Assembly (NCBI GenBank): GCA_052289195.1 | Contig: DAWAJD010000056.1 | Span: 1-6,733 of the forward strand | Source: UBA4644 sp900555855 | GTDB lineage: Bacteria > Bacillota > Clostridia > Oscillospirales > Butyricicoccaceae | Direction: 5' to 3' | DNA length: 6,733 nt | Part shown: in pieces, positions 1 to 6,084 of the stretch | How positions within the stretch are numbered: position 1 is the first letter of the stretch | Layout of the letters: each line of letters begins with the position of its first letter | The notes under the pieces: generated by a model | What the model saw: the letters and a program-made list of their open reading frames with translations, nothing else | What the model was told of the DNA's origin: nothing | Database searches by the model: none | Made by a program: the position numbers and the translations under genes

Positions 1-2
1 GC

Positions 3-25
3 CCCCGGCGCAGTTTGCGCCGGGG
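3..25. terminator. GC-rich hairpin, possible terminator of the feo operon
   Basis: CCCCGGCGCA at 3-12 is the exact reverse complement of TGCGCCGGGG at 16-25, giving a 10-bp stem with a 3-base loop. The stem strength fits a rho-independent terminator. No T-run follows on the plus strand. On the minus strand the expected T-run would lie left of base 1 and cannot be seen. It stands about 140 bases downstream of the last feo gene, so it could end that transcript or belong to a neighbouring gene outside the window. Confidence 0.4.
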
Positions 26-64
26 AAAGGAACCATGTTCCTCCCGTAAACCCTCCTCTTTTTG

Positions 65-89
65 GACGAAAGACGAAAGACGAAAGACG
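65..89. repeat. 7-base tandem repeat, about 3.5 copies
   Basis: GACGAAA occurs three times without a mismatch at 65-71, 72-78 and 79-85, followed by a partial copy GACG at 86-89. It lies in the non-coding stretch downstream of the feo operon (1-165). No gene, RNA or operator is recognisable around it. It may be a slippage-prone microsatellite of no function. Confidence 0.75.
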
Positions 90-165
90 GCGGTCGGGCG
101 ACAAAGGCGCGGCGGGAGAAGCGCGCTTTTTCCGCAGCAACGCCCGCGATCAGGTGCGGGGCCTG

Positions 166-330
166 TTATCTGCCCGGCCGGCGGGGCTGGGAAGCGCTCC
201 TGCCAACGCCGCAGCCGCCGCATTGGCCGCACCGGCAGCCGCAGCCGCCGGCGCTTCGGCGCTTTTTTATGGAGCGCAGGGCCAGCGCGGCCCACAGGGC
301 CAGAAGCCCCAGGATCACAGCCGTTCCCAT
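166..330 (-). CDS. FeoB-associated Cys-rich membrane peptide (54 aa)
   Basis: This is a small membrane peptide encoded directly after feoB, of the kind described as FeoB-associated Cys-rich membrane protein. Residues 3-18 form one hydrophobic span. A basic stretch follows (R19, K22, K23, R24, R25), then a glycine-cysteine cluster with C30, C32, C34, C37 and C40, and a basic Arg/Pro tail. The arrangement predicts a single-pass protein with the Cys cluster at the cytoplasmic face by the positive-inside rule. The ATG at 330 was chosen because it lies 5 bases after the feoB stop and leaves the hydrophobic span at the N-terminus as in the family; a longer reading from 393 would overlap the end of feoB and add an untypical Arg-rich leader. 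No strong ribosome site is visible, so translation is probably coupled to feoB. A role in handling Fe(II) or aiding FeoB is inferred from position and the Cys cluster only. Confidence 0.75.
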   Translation of the reverse strand: MGTAVILGLLALWAALALRSIKKRRSAGGCGCRCGQCGGCGVGRSASQPRRPGR

Positions 331-335
331 GGCGC

Positions 336-2324
336 TCAGAGCAGACCGGCCAGCTGGAACACGCCGCAGGCACAGAGCCAGGCCACGGCGCACTGCAGCA
401 GGGAGACGCCTGCCGCCTTCCAGCCGGAATCCAGCTCCCGCCGCACCGCCGCAATGGCCGCGATGCAGGGCGTATAGAGCAGCGTGAAGGTCAGGTAGCT
501 CAGGGCGGAGACCGGCGTGAACAGCGTCGTGATGGCGCTCTCACCCCCCAGCAAGACCCCCAGCGTACTGATGACGGATTCCTTGGCGATAAAGCCGGAG
601 ATCAGCGCCGTCACTGCCTGCCAGCTGCCGAAGCCGCAGGGGCGGAACACCGGGGAAAGCAGCCGCCCCACGCCGGCCAGCAGGCTCTGGGCGCTGTCCT
701 GCACCACATTGAGCCGAGCGTCGAAGGTCTGCAGAAACCAGATGACGCAGGTGGCAAAGAAGATCACGGTAAAGGCCCGCTGCAAAAAGTCCTTGGCCTT
801 CTCCCAGCAGAGCTGGCCCACGCTTTTGGCGGAGGGGAAGCGGTAATTGGGCAGCTCCATGACGAAGGGCACCGGGTTGCCCCGGAACAGCGTCCGCCCA
901 AAGATCAGCGCCGCCAAAACGCCCACCAGCATGCCGCCCAGATACAGGCCGATCATCACCAGCGCCTGATATTTTTCAAAAAATGCGGCGGAAAACACGG
1001 CGTAAATGGGGATTTTGGCGGAGCAGCTCATAAAGGGCGTCAGAAGGATGGTCATTTTCCGGTCCCGGTCAGAGCTGAGGGTGCGGGTGGCCATGATGGC
1101 GGGGACGCTGCAGCCGAAGCCGATGAGCAGCGGCACGATGCTCCGGCCGGAAAGGCCGATCTTGCGCAGCAGCTTATCCATCACAAAGGCCACCCGGGCC
1201 ATATAGCCGGTGTCTTCCAGAATGGAAAGGAAGAAAAACAGCACCACGATCACCGGCAGGAAGGACAAAACGCTGCCCACGCCCGCAAAGATCCCGTCGA
1301 TGATCAGGCTCTGCACCACGGGATTGATGCCGTAGGCCGTCAGGGCGCTGTCGGTGACGCCCTGCAGCCAGCCGATGCCCGCCGCCAGCAGGTCGGAGAG
1401 CGCCGCGCCGAACACATTGAAGGTCAGGTAGAAGATGGAGAGCATGATGAGGATAAAAATGGGGATGGCGGTATATTTGCCCGTCAGGATCCGATCCATG
1501 CGCATGCTGCGCTGGTGCTCCCGGCTCTCCCGGCAGCGGACCACCGTATCCCGGCAGACCCCCTCGATAAAATCATAGCGCATCTCCGCCAGGGCGGCGT
1601 TGCGGTCCATGCCGTCCTCCTCCTCCATCTGGAGGATGGAATGCTCCACCAGCTCGATCTCGTTCTGATCCAGCCGGAGCTTGCTGAGGATCTCCGGATC
1701 CTCCTCGATGAGCTTGGTGGCGGCGAAGCGCACCGGCAGGCCGGCGCTCTGGGCGTGGTCCTCGATCTGGTGCATGACGGAATGGATGCACCGGTGGACC
1801 GGGCCGGGGCCGCAGAAATCCATCACCTGGGGCAGGGTGCGGGTCCGCACCGTCTCCACCGCCCGGCGGATCAGCTCGTCGATGCCCTCGTTTTTGGCAG
1901 CGCTGATGGGCACCACCGGGATCCCCAGCTGCTTTTCCATCTCCTGCACATCAATGGAGCCGCCGTTGGCCCGGACCTCGTCCATCATGTTCAGCGCCAG
2001 CACCATGGGGATGCGGCATTCCATCAGCTGCAGCGTCAGATAGAGATTCCGCTGGATATTGGTGGCGTCTACGATGTTGATGATGCCGTCGGGATGGCCG
2101 TCCAGCAGAAAGCGCCGGGTAACGATCTCCTCGGCAGAATAGGGCCGGATGGAATAGATCCCCGGCAGATCCACCACCGTGCAGTCCTTCTGCCCCCGGA
2201 CGGAGCCGCTTTTCTGGTCCACGGTGACGCCGGGGAAGTTGCCCACATGCTGGTTCATGCCCGTGAGCTGGTTGAACAGGGTGGTCTTGCCGCAGTTCTG
2301 GTTGCCTGCCAGTGCGAAGATCAT
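336..2324 (-). CDS. feoB: Ferrous iron transport protein B (FeoB)
   Basis: FeoB is the inner-membrane Fe(II) importer with a cytoplasmic GTPase domain. At 662 residues it is full length for the clostridial type. The N-terminal G domain has G1 GNQNCGKTT (7-15), a G2 region GNFPGVTV (28-35), G3 DLPG (52-55), G4 NMMD (112-115) and a G5-like SAAKNEG (141-147). A helical linker of about residues 150-280 follows. The membrane domain (about 286-662) carries the conserved gate motifs IGFGCSVPAIMATRTL (401-416), MSCSAKIPIYAVF (432-444), GFIAKES (577-583) and YTPCIAAIAA (617-626). The start overlaps the feoA stop as ATGA, with GGAGG (2332-2336) 7 bases upstream, so the two are translationally coupled. 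G1 has Gln where many FeoB proteins have Pro (GNPN); I believe this is common in Clostridia. Nothing is truncated. The antisense strand is open over the whole gene, a high-GC artefact. Confidence 0.97.
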   Translation of the reverse strand: MIFALAGNQNCGKTTLFNQLTGMNQHVGNFPGVTVDQKSGSVRGQKDCTVVDLPGIYSIRPYSAEEIVTRRFLLDGHPDGIINIVDATNIQRNLYLTLQLMECRIPMVLALNMMDEVRANGGSIDVQEMEKQLGIPVVPISAAKNEGIDELIRRAVETVRTRTLPQVMDFCGPGPVHRCIHSVMHQIEDHAQSAGLPVRFAATKLIEEDPEILSKLRLDQNEIELVEHSILQMEEEDGMDRNAALAEMRYDFIEGVCRDTVVRCRESREHQRSMRMDRILTGKYTAIPIFILIMLSIFYLTFNVFGAALSDLLAAGIGWLQGVTDSALTAYGINPVVQSLIIDGIFAGVGSVLSFLPVIVVLFFFLSILEDTGYMARVAFVMDKLLRKIGLSGRSIVPLLIGFGCSVPAIMATRTLSSDRDRKMTILLTPFMSCSAKIPIYAVFSAAFFEKYQALVMIGLYLGGMLVGVLAALIFGRTLFRGNPVPFVMELPNYRFPSAKSVGQLCWEKAKDFLQRAFTVIFFATCVIWFLQTFDARLNVVQDSAQSLLAGVGRLLSPVFRPCGFGSWQAVTALISGFIAKESVISTLGVLLGGESAITTLFTPVSALSYLTFTLLYTPCIAAIAAVRRELDSGWKAAGVSLLQCAVAWLCACGVFQLAGLL

Positions 2325-2551
2325 GCTTCCACCTCCCGGAGGGTGATGTTTTCCGCATCCTCCTTGCGGAGGGTCAGCTCATAGTCCCGCAGACGGATCT
2401 GGATGGGGTCTCCCATGGGCGCGATCTTCTGAACGGTCACCCTCGTGCGGGGGATGAGCCCCATATCCAAAAGACGGCAGCGGAGGGCGCCGGTGCCGCC
2501 CACCTGTTCGATGATCCCGCTCTTTCCGGCGGGGAGCTGGGCCAGTGTCAT
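2321..2551 (-). CDS. feoA: Ferrous iron transport protein A (FeoA)
   Basis: FeoA is a small cytoplasmic SH3-like protein that accompanies FeoB in Fe(II) uptake, probably by contacting its G domain. The 76-residue length is normal. The family pattern is clear: MTLAQLPAGKSGIIEQV at the N-terminus, CRLLDMGLIPRTRV (25-38), the APMGDPIQIRL segment (44-54) and DYELTLRKEDA (56-66). The usual Gly before the Tyr of the last motif is Asp56 here. It is the first gene of the operon. The ATG at 2551 fits the family start. AAGGA lies only 3 to 4 bases before it, with a second AAAGGA further up; an ATG slightly upstream is out of frame and stops after four codons. The promoter and a palindromic operator lie 35-70 bases upstream, pointing to iron- or metal-dependent repression. 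Confidence 0.95.
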   Translation of the reverse strand: MTLAQLPAGKSGIIEQVGGTGALRCRLLDMGLIPRTRVTVQKIAPMGDPIQIRLRDYELTLRKEDAENITLREVEA

Positions 2552-2584
2552 AGATCCTTCATCCTTTCGGCTGTTTGTGCTTCA

Positions 2585-2606
2585 GAAGTTAGTATGCGCT
2601 AACTTC
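2585..2606. promoter_or_regulatory. Palindromic operator of feoA, probably for a DtxR/MntR-type metal repressor
   Basis: GAAGTTAG (2585-2592) and CTAACTTC (2599-2606) are perfect inverted 8-base arms separated by 6 bases. The site covers the -10 box of the feoA promoter (2591-2596), so a bound protein would block RNA polymerase. The inner half-site GTTAG/CTAAC resembles the half-sites bound by DtxR-family iron or manganese repressors, which often control feo operons in Gram-positive bacteria. It does not resemble the AT-rich Fur box. The identity of the regulator is an inference; no regulator gene is in the window. Confidence 0.7.
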
Positions 2607-2619
2607 CGCCGCTTGTCAA
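2591..2619 (-). promoter_or_regulatory. Sigma-70-type promoter of the feo operon
   Basis: Reading the minus strand, a perfect -35 box TTGACA (2619-2614) is followed by a 17-base spacer and CATACT (2596-2591), which matches TATAAT at four of six positions including the key A2 and T6. Transcription should start near 2584, about 33 bases before the feoA start. The -10 is inside the inverted repeat at 2585-2606. Confidence 0.8.
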
Positions 2620-2624
2620 GAGCA

Positions 2625-2656
2625 GAAAAAGCCCCGGAAGCAGAACGCTTCCGGAG
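2625..2656 (-). terminator. Rho-independent terminator after the ATPase/80-aa gene pair
   Basis: On the minus strand CTCCGGAAGC (2656-2647) pairs with GCTTCCGGGG (2641-2632), a 10-bp stem with one G-U pair and the 5-base loop GTTCT. It is followed by CTTTTTC (the T-run is 2630-2626). It lies about 30 bases past the stop of the 80-residue gene and ends just before the -35 box of the feo promoter, so it insulates feo from the upstream unit. Confidence 0.85.
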
Positions 2657-2688
2657 CGGGGGACGGAGGGCGCCGGGCAGACCGCAGC

Positions 2689-2931
2689 TCACCGGCATTC
2701 GCCGCCGCCCAGCAGCTTGGAAAGGGAGAAGTTCGGGTCGTTGAGCAGCTCTAAAATGCCGCCCTTGACCCCGGCCTTGATGACGAAATAAAAGCAGAAC
2801 AGCACCACGGCCAGCGCCAGCAGGCACAGAAGCAGGTTGTCGCTGAGCCAATTCTGGCCCGTTTGCGGATGGTGGGGCGGCTGGCAGGGCTCCGGGGCGC
2901 AGCCGCAGTTGACGGTCTCAAAGGGCGGCAT
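2689..2931 (-). CDS. Small Cys/His-rich single-span membrane protein (80 aa), function unknown
   Basis: I do not recognise this family. The 80-residue protein has a short N-terminal part with C9, C11, C16 and H20, H21 among prolines, one hydrophobic span at about residues 33-52 that contains C36 and C46, and a C-terminal part of about 28 residues ending GGGECR. There is no cleavable signal peptide; topology is not clear. The gene starts 12 bases after the ATPase stop, with AAAGGAG (2942-2936) overlapping that stop region and lying 4 bases before the ATG, so the two are almost certainly one transcript that ends at the terminator at 2625-2656. The spaced Cys and His residues could bind metal or form disulfides, which is only a suggestion. 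The coding call rests on the ribosome site, the clean membrane span and the operon fit. Confidence 0.7.
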   Translation of the reverse strand: MPPFETVNCGCAPEPCQPPHHPQTGQNWLSDNLLLCLLALAVVLFCFYFVIKAGVKGGILELLNDPNFSLSKLLGGGECR

Positions 2932-2943
2932 GGTTCTCCTTTC

Positions 2944-3996
2944 TCAGGGCCGCAGCAGCGCTTGCTGCCGCAGCAGGCATTGCTCCATCTCCTCCAGCGC
3001 CAGATGGGGCCGGTAGATGGCTTCCATTTCGTCGTGGAGCCGGTGGGCCTGGGCGATATAGCCCAGCGCCTCCTCCTCCAGCGCCTGCCCGGTCTGCCCC
3101 AGCAGGCGGAGGCGGCCTCTGTGGAGCCGCAGGGTCTCCGGGGGGATCATGGCGTCCACCCGCAGGCTCCGGTAAACGGGCAGGGGCAGCGGCGTCTCCT
3201 CCCGGGTCATCAGGGCAAGCCCCGCCTCCGGCAGCAGCAGGTGGCGCAGCCGGCCGGGCTCCAGAGGATCCAGACAGGCATAGACCAGCTGTCCCCGCTC
3301 CAGTGCAGCGTCCCGGGCCGCCTGCAGCAGGGGCTGGGCCAGACCGAAGCGGTCGCCCACCGTCCAGATCCGCTGGGCGCAGGCGGCGGCCGTCTCCGCA
3401 AGCAGAAGCTTTCCCTGGGGCGTATAGCCCTCCAGAAACCGCAGCCGCACCCGGCCGGGCCGGCCCGCATCCGGCAGGCTCCGCAGCATCAGGCTCCGGC
3501 CCCGGGCGGCCAGCCGCGCCTTGTCCATGGAAGGCTCCAGCAGCTGGCGGCGAGCCTCCCGCACCCTTGCCGCGGCGGAAAGAAGCCGCCAGGCCTGGGC
3601 ATAGCATTGGGCGGAGGCCGCCTTCAGCGCCAGCAGTGCCGGCCGCTTTTGCTCCAGCGCCGCCCGATCCCGGTAGGGCGGGAGCGTAAGATAATCGCCG
3701 CCGGCGCCGGGAAAGTCCGGCTCGGTGACATGGGGGGCCGTGCCGTCCAGCAGCGCCAGATCGGGGAAGACCACGCCGTCCAGCGAAGCCGGGTCGGAGG
3801 AGCAGAGGATCTCCTCCTGCGCATCCCCCAGCGCCTTTGCCAGCGTTCGCATGGCGGTGGATTTGCCGCTGCCCGGGCCGCTTTTGATCACGAAGATCCG
3901 CCGGGCTTCCTCCCGGCAAAGCTGCGGATNNNNNNNNNNATAGAGGGAAAAGAAGCCCTCGCCGCTGTTTGCCCCCAGAAAAAATCGCAGTACCAT
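2944..3996 (-). CDS. P-loop ATPase of the PRK06851 type with a degenerate second domain
   Basis: This is a cytoplasmic nucleotide-binding protein of unknown role, close to the PRK06851 ATPase family of Firmicutes. The reading frame gives 350 residues, near the family's usual length. Domain 1 starts RFFLGANSGEGFFSLY (4-19), then Walker A GPGSGKST (40-47), CSSDP (65-69), SLDGVVFPDLALLDGTAPHV (71-90) and EPDFPGA (92-98), all family hallmarks. Helices follow to about residue 180. Residues 184-264 repeat the layout of domain 1 (RFLEGYTPQGKLLL, then QRIWTVGDRF, then ACLDP and LLLPEAGLAL), but the Walker A site is lost. The last 70 residues are helical. The ATG at 3996 is preceded by AAAGGA about 10 bases upstream. 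Ten N at 3930-3939 hide residues 20-22 and most of codon 23; the frame continues across them. It heads a two-gene unit with the 80-residue membrane protein, divergent from the MATE gene. Confidence 0.85.
   Translation of the reverse strand: MVLRFFLGANSGEGFFSLYXXXXPQLCREEARRIFVIKSGPGSGKSTAMRTLAKALGDAQEEILCSSDPASLDGVVFPDLALLDGTAPHVTEPDFPGAGGDYLTLPPYRDRAALEQKRPALLALKAASAQCYAQAWRLLSAAARVREARRQLLEPSMDKARLAARGRSLMLRSLPDAGRPGRVRLRFLEGYTPQGKLLLAETAAACAQRIWTVGDRFGLAQPLLQAARDAALERGQLVYACLDPLEPGRLRHLLLPEAGLALMTREETPLPLPVYRSLRVDAMIPPETLRLHRGRLRLLGQTGQALEEEALGYIAQAHRLHDEMEAIYRPHLALEEMEQCLLRQQALLRP
3930..3939. other. Assembly gap of 10 N inside the ATPase gene
   Basis: Ten unknown bases interrupt the ATPase gene near its 5' end. 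The frame upstream and downstream of the run agrees, so the true length is probably 10 or differs from it by a multiple of three. On the minus strand the last gap base with the following AT makes codon NAT (Asp, Asn, His or Tyr) before a Pro; related proteins as I remember them have an Asp-Pro near this place. Confidence 0.95.
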
Positions 3997-4131
3997 AGCG
4001 TCAGGATCCTTTCATTCTGTTTTGACCCAGTCTATGGGCCGCCCCGGCGGGATGTGCGGAAAAAGCGGCGTCCGGCGGCATTTTGCTGCGTGCGCCCCGC
4101 TTCCCTTCCCGATTTTTGGCACAAAGCGCCA

Positions 4132-4160
4132 TTGTCTGCCGCCGGGCGCCGTGCTACAAT
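4132..4160 (+). promoter_or_regulatory. Sigma-70-type promoter of the MATE gene
   Basis: TTGTCT (4132-4137, four of six matches to TTGACA) and TACAAT (4155-4160, five of six matches to TATAAT) are separated by exactly 17 bases. Transcription would start near 4167, about 28 bases before the MATE start. No operator-like palindrome stands out around it. Confidence 0.7.
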
Positions 4161-4194
4161 AGGGCTGGAAACGGAAGAAAGGCGGGGATGCGTG

Positions 4195-5538
4195 ATGATG
4201 CATGATCTGACGGAGGGCAAGCCCTCCCGGGTGCTGCTGCGGTTTTGCCTGCCCCTGTTCGGCAGCGTGGTCTTTCAGCAGCTTTACAATCTGGCAGACA
4301 GCCTGGTTGCGGGCCGCTTCGTGGGAGAAAACGCCCTGGCCGCCGTGGGCAACAGCTATGAGCTGACCCTGCTCTTTCTGGCGGTGTCCTTCGGCTGCAA
4401 CATCGGCTGCTCCGTGGTGACGGCCCAGCTTTTCGGCGCGGGAAGGCACGACGAGATGAAGACGGCCATCCACACGGCGCTGATCGCCTCCGGCGTCATC
4501 TGCCTTCTGCTCACCGGCGGCGGCCTGCTCCTTTCCGGCCGGCTGCTGACGCTGATCCGGACGCCGGCGGAGATCTATGCGGATTCCAAGCTCTATCTGG
4601 ATATTTATATTTTAGGCGTGCCCTTCCTGCTGCTTTATAATGTGGCCACGGGCATCTTTTCCGCGCTGGGCGACAGCCGGACGCCCTTCTGGTTTCTGGC
4701 GGCGTCCTCGCTCAGCAATATTTTCATGGATATCTTTTTTGTGACGGCCTTCCGGATGGGCGTGGCCGGCGTGGCCTGGGCCACCTTTCTCTGTCAGGGC
4801 GCAAGCTGCGTGCTGGCGGTCTGGGCGGTGGTTCGCCGGCTGCGGGGACTTTCGCCGGAGCAGAAGGGCCGGGCCTTTTCCTGGCCCATGCTGGGCAGGT
4901 TGGCGAGGGTGGCCGTTCCCAGCATGCTGCAGCAGGGCTGCATCTCCGTGGGCAACATCATCATTCAGGGCGTGATCAACGGCTTCGGCACCGCCGTTGT
5001 GGCGGGCTATGCGGCGGCCATCAAGCTGAACAATCTGGTGACCACCTCCTTTACCACGCTGGGCAACGGTATGTCCAACTTCACCGCCCAGAACCTGGGC
5101 GCAGAAAAGCCCCGGCGCATCCGCAAGGGCTTTGCCGCGGGGCTCTGGATGATCTGGGCCCTGTGCCTGCCGCTGATGGGGCTGTATTATTTTGCCGCCG
5201 CGCCGCTGCTGCGGCTCTTCCTGAAGGACGGCACTGCGCTGGCCATGGAGACCGGCATCCAGCTGCTGCATATCCTGGTGCCCTTTTACCCGGTGATCTC
5301 CGTAAAATTCATGGCAGACGGCGTCCTGCGGGGCGGCGGGCTCATGGGCCGCTTTATGGTGAGCACCTTTACCGACCTGACGCTGCGGGTGTCGCTGGCC
5401 GTTTTGCTTTCGGCCTCCTTTGGGCCCCGGGGCATCTGGAGCGCCTGGCCCATCGGCTGGAGCACGGCGGCGGTCCTTTCCCTGCTCTTTTATCTGACGG
5501 GCCCCTGGCGCAGGCGGGGAGCCGTTGACAAAGCCTGA
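4195..5538 (+). CDS. MATE-family multidrug/organic-cation exporter
   Basis: This is an inner-membrane antiporter of the MATE family, which exports drugs or organic cations in exchange for Na+ or H+. At 447 residues it is full length, with two homologous halves of six predicted spans. Half 1 has the family start PLFGSVVFQQLYNLADSLVAG (20-40) and GRFVGENALAAVGNS (40-54), then AQLFGAG (77-83) and ALGDSRTP (157-164). Half 2 repeats this with VPSMLQQG (241-248), NGFGTAVVAGYAAAIKLNNL (262-281) and NFTAQNLGAEKPRRIRKG (295-312). The substrate cannot be told from sequence. The start could be GTG 4192, ATG 4195 or ATG 4198; AAAGG (4178-4182) and GGGGA (4184-4188) favour 4195. The same frame is open far upstream across the ATPase gene, but that part is antisense shadow and not a fusion. 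The last codons contain the -35 box for the next gene, and no terminator follows. Confidence 0.93.
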   Translation: MMHDLTEGKPSRVLLRFCLPLFGSVVFQQLYNLADSLVAGRFVGENALAAVGNSYELTLLFLAVSFGCNIGCSVVTAQLFGAGRHDEMKTAIHTALIASGVICLLLTGGGLLLSGRLLTLIRTPAEIYADSKLYLDIYILGVPFLLLYNVATGIFSALGDSRTPFWFLAASSLSNIFMDIFFVTAFRMGVAGVAWATFLCQGASCVLAVWAVVRRLRGLSPEQKGRAFSWPMLGRLARVAVPSMLQQGCISVGNIIIQGVINGFGTAVVAGYAAAIKLNNLVTTSFTTLGNGMSNFTAQNLGAEKPRRIRKGFAAGLWMIWALCLPLMGLYYFAAAPLLRLFLKDGTALAMETGIQLLHILVPFYPVISVKFMADGVLRGGGLMGRFMVSTFTDLTLRVSLAVLLSASFGPRGIWSAWPIGWSTAAVLSLLFYLTGPWRRRGAVDKA

Positions 5539-5553
5539 GCTTTCCTGTAAAAT
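5525..5553 (+). promoter_or_regulatory. Near-consensus promoter of the ppi-queT unit
   Basis: TTGACA (5525-5530, perfect) and TAAAAT (5548-5553, five of six) are separated by 17 bases. The -35 box lies inside the last codons of the MATE gene and the -10 just after its stop. Start of transcription would be near 5560, about 30 bases before the isomerase ATG. By sequence it is the strongest promoter in the window. Confidence 0.85.
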
Positions 5554-5590
5554 ATCCCGGTAAACCACTCTGAAAAAGGAGATCTGCAGC

Positions 5591-6064
5591 ATGGAAAAGA
5601 ATATCATCAAGGGCAAGATCACCCTGCTGAACGGCGCGGTGATGGGCTTTGAGCTGTATCCCGATGTGGCCCCCAAGTCCGTTGCGAACTTCGTCAAGCT
5701 GGCGGAGAGCGGCTTTTATGACGGCCTGACCTTCCACCGGATCGTTCCCGGCTTCGTCATCCAGGGCGGCGACCCGGACGGCAACGGCACCGGCGGCCCC
5801 GGCTGGACCATTCCCGGCGAGTTCCGGGCCAACGGCTTTGCCAACGATCTGAAGCACGAGCGGGGCGTCCTTTCCTGGGCCCGCACCAACGATCCCAACT
5901 CCGCCGGCAGCCAGTTCTTCATTATGGTGGACGAGGCCCCCTATCTGGACGGCAGCTACGCCGCCTTCGGGCGGGTGATCTCCGGGCTGGAGGTCATCGA
6001 CGAGATCGTGGCCGGAAAGCACGGCGCAAAGCCGGTGATGAAGTCTGTCCGTATCCAGAAATAA
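5591..6064 (+). CDS. Cyclophilin-type peptidyl-prolyl cis-trans isomerase
   Basis: The product catalyses cis-trans isomerisation of X-Pro bonds and helps protein folding. The 157-residue chain is a single cyclophilin domain with no signal peptide or lipobox, so it acts in the cytoplasm. Family motifs in order: SVANFVKL (30-37), FHRIVPGFVIQGGD (48-61) with catalytic Arg50 and pocket residues Phe55 and Gln58, GGPGW (68-72), RGVLSWART (91-99), NSAGSQFFIM (103-112) with Phe110, and APYLDGSYAAFG (116-127). The position of human CypA Trp121, which matters for cyclosporin binding, is Tyr118 here. AAGGAG (5576-5581) stands 9 bases before the ATG. The gene has its own strong promoter and is followed after 20 bases by the QueT gene, so the two probably share a transcript. 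Bacterial names such as ppiA or ppiB are used loosely for this group, so no symbol is given. Confidence 0.95.
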   Translation: MEKNIIKGKITLLNGAVMGFELYPDVAPKSVANFVKLAESGFYDGLTFHRIVPGFVIQGGDPDGNGTGGPGWTIPGEFRANGFANDLKHERGVLSWARTNDPNSAGSQFFIMVDEAPYLDGSYAAFGRVISGLEVIDEIVAGKHGAKPVMKSVRIQK

Positions 6065-6084
6065 GCCTTGCAGGAGCTGACTTG

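Noticed and set aside
1..36. Possible minus-strand gene starting ATG at 36 and leaving the window
   Set aside because: Only 12 codons are visible, the GGAGG is just 3 bases before the ATG, and the frame runs through the hairpin at 3-25. It cannot be supported.
15..2384. 789-residue open frame on the plus strand across the feo operon
   Set aside because: It is antisense to feoB and feoA, is rich in His, Gln, Gly and Arg as expected from the complement of GC-rich codons, and shows no domain. feoB and feoA are unmistakable on the other strand.
2863..4194. Upstream extension of the MATE frame, as if a fusion protein
   Set aside because: It runs antisense through the ATPase and crosses the N gap; its composition is low-complexity. 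The MATE family start, ribosome site and promoter all place the true start at 4195.
5554..5590. preQ1 riboswitch before the isomerase-queT unit
   Set aside because: The stretch lacks the paired stem and A-rich tail pattern of the preQ1 class I aptamer; only the ribosome site is clear.
4612..5697. 361-residue minus-strand frame over the MATE gene
   Set aside because: Antisense shadow of the exporter, with Gly/His/Gln-rich sequence and no ribosome site.
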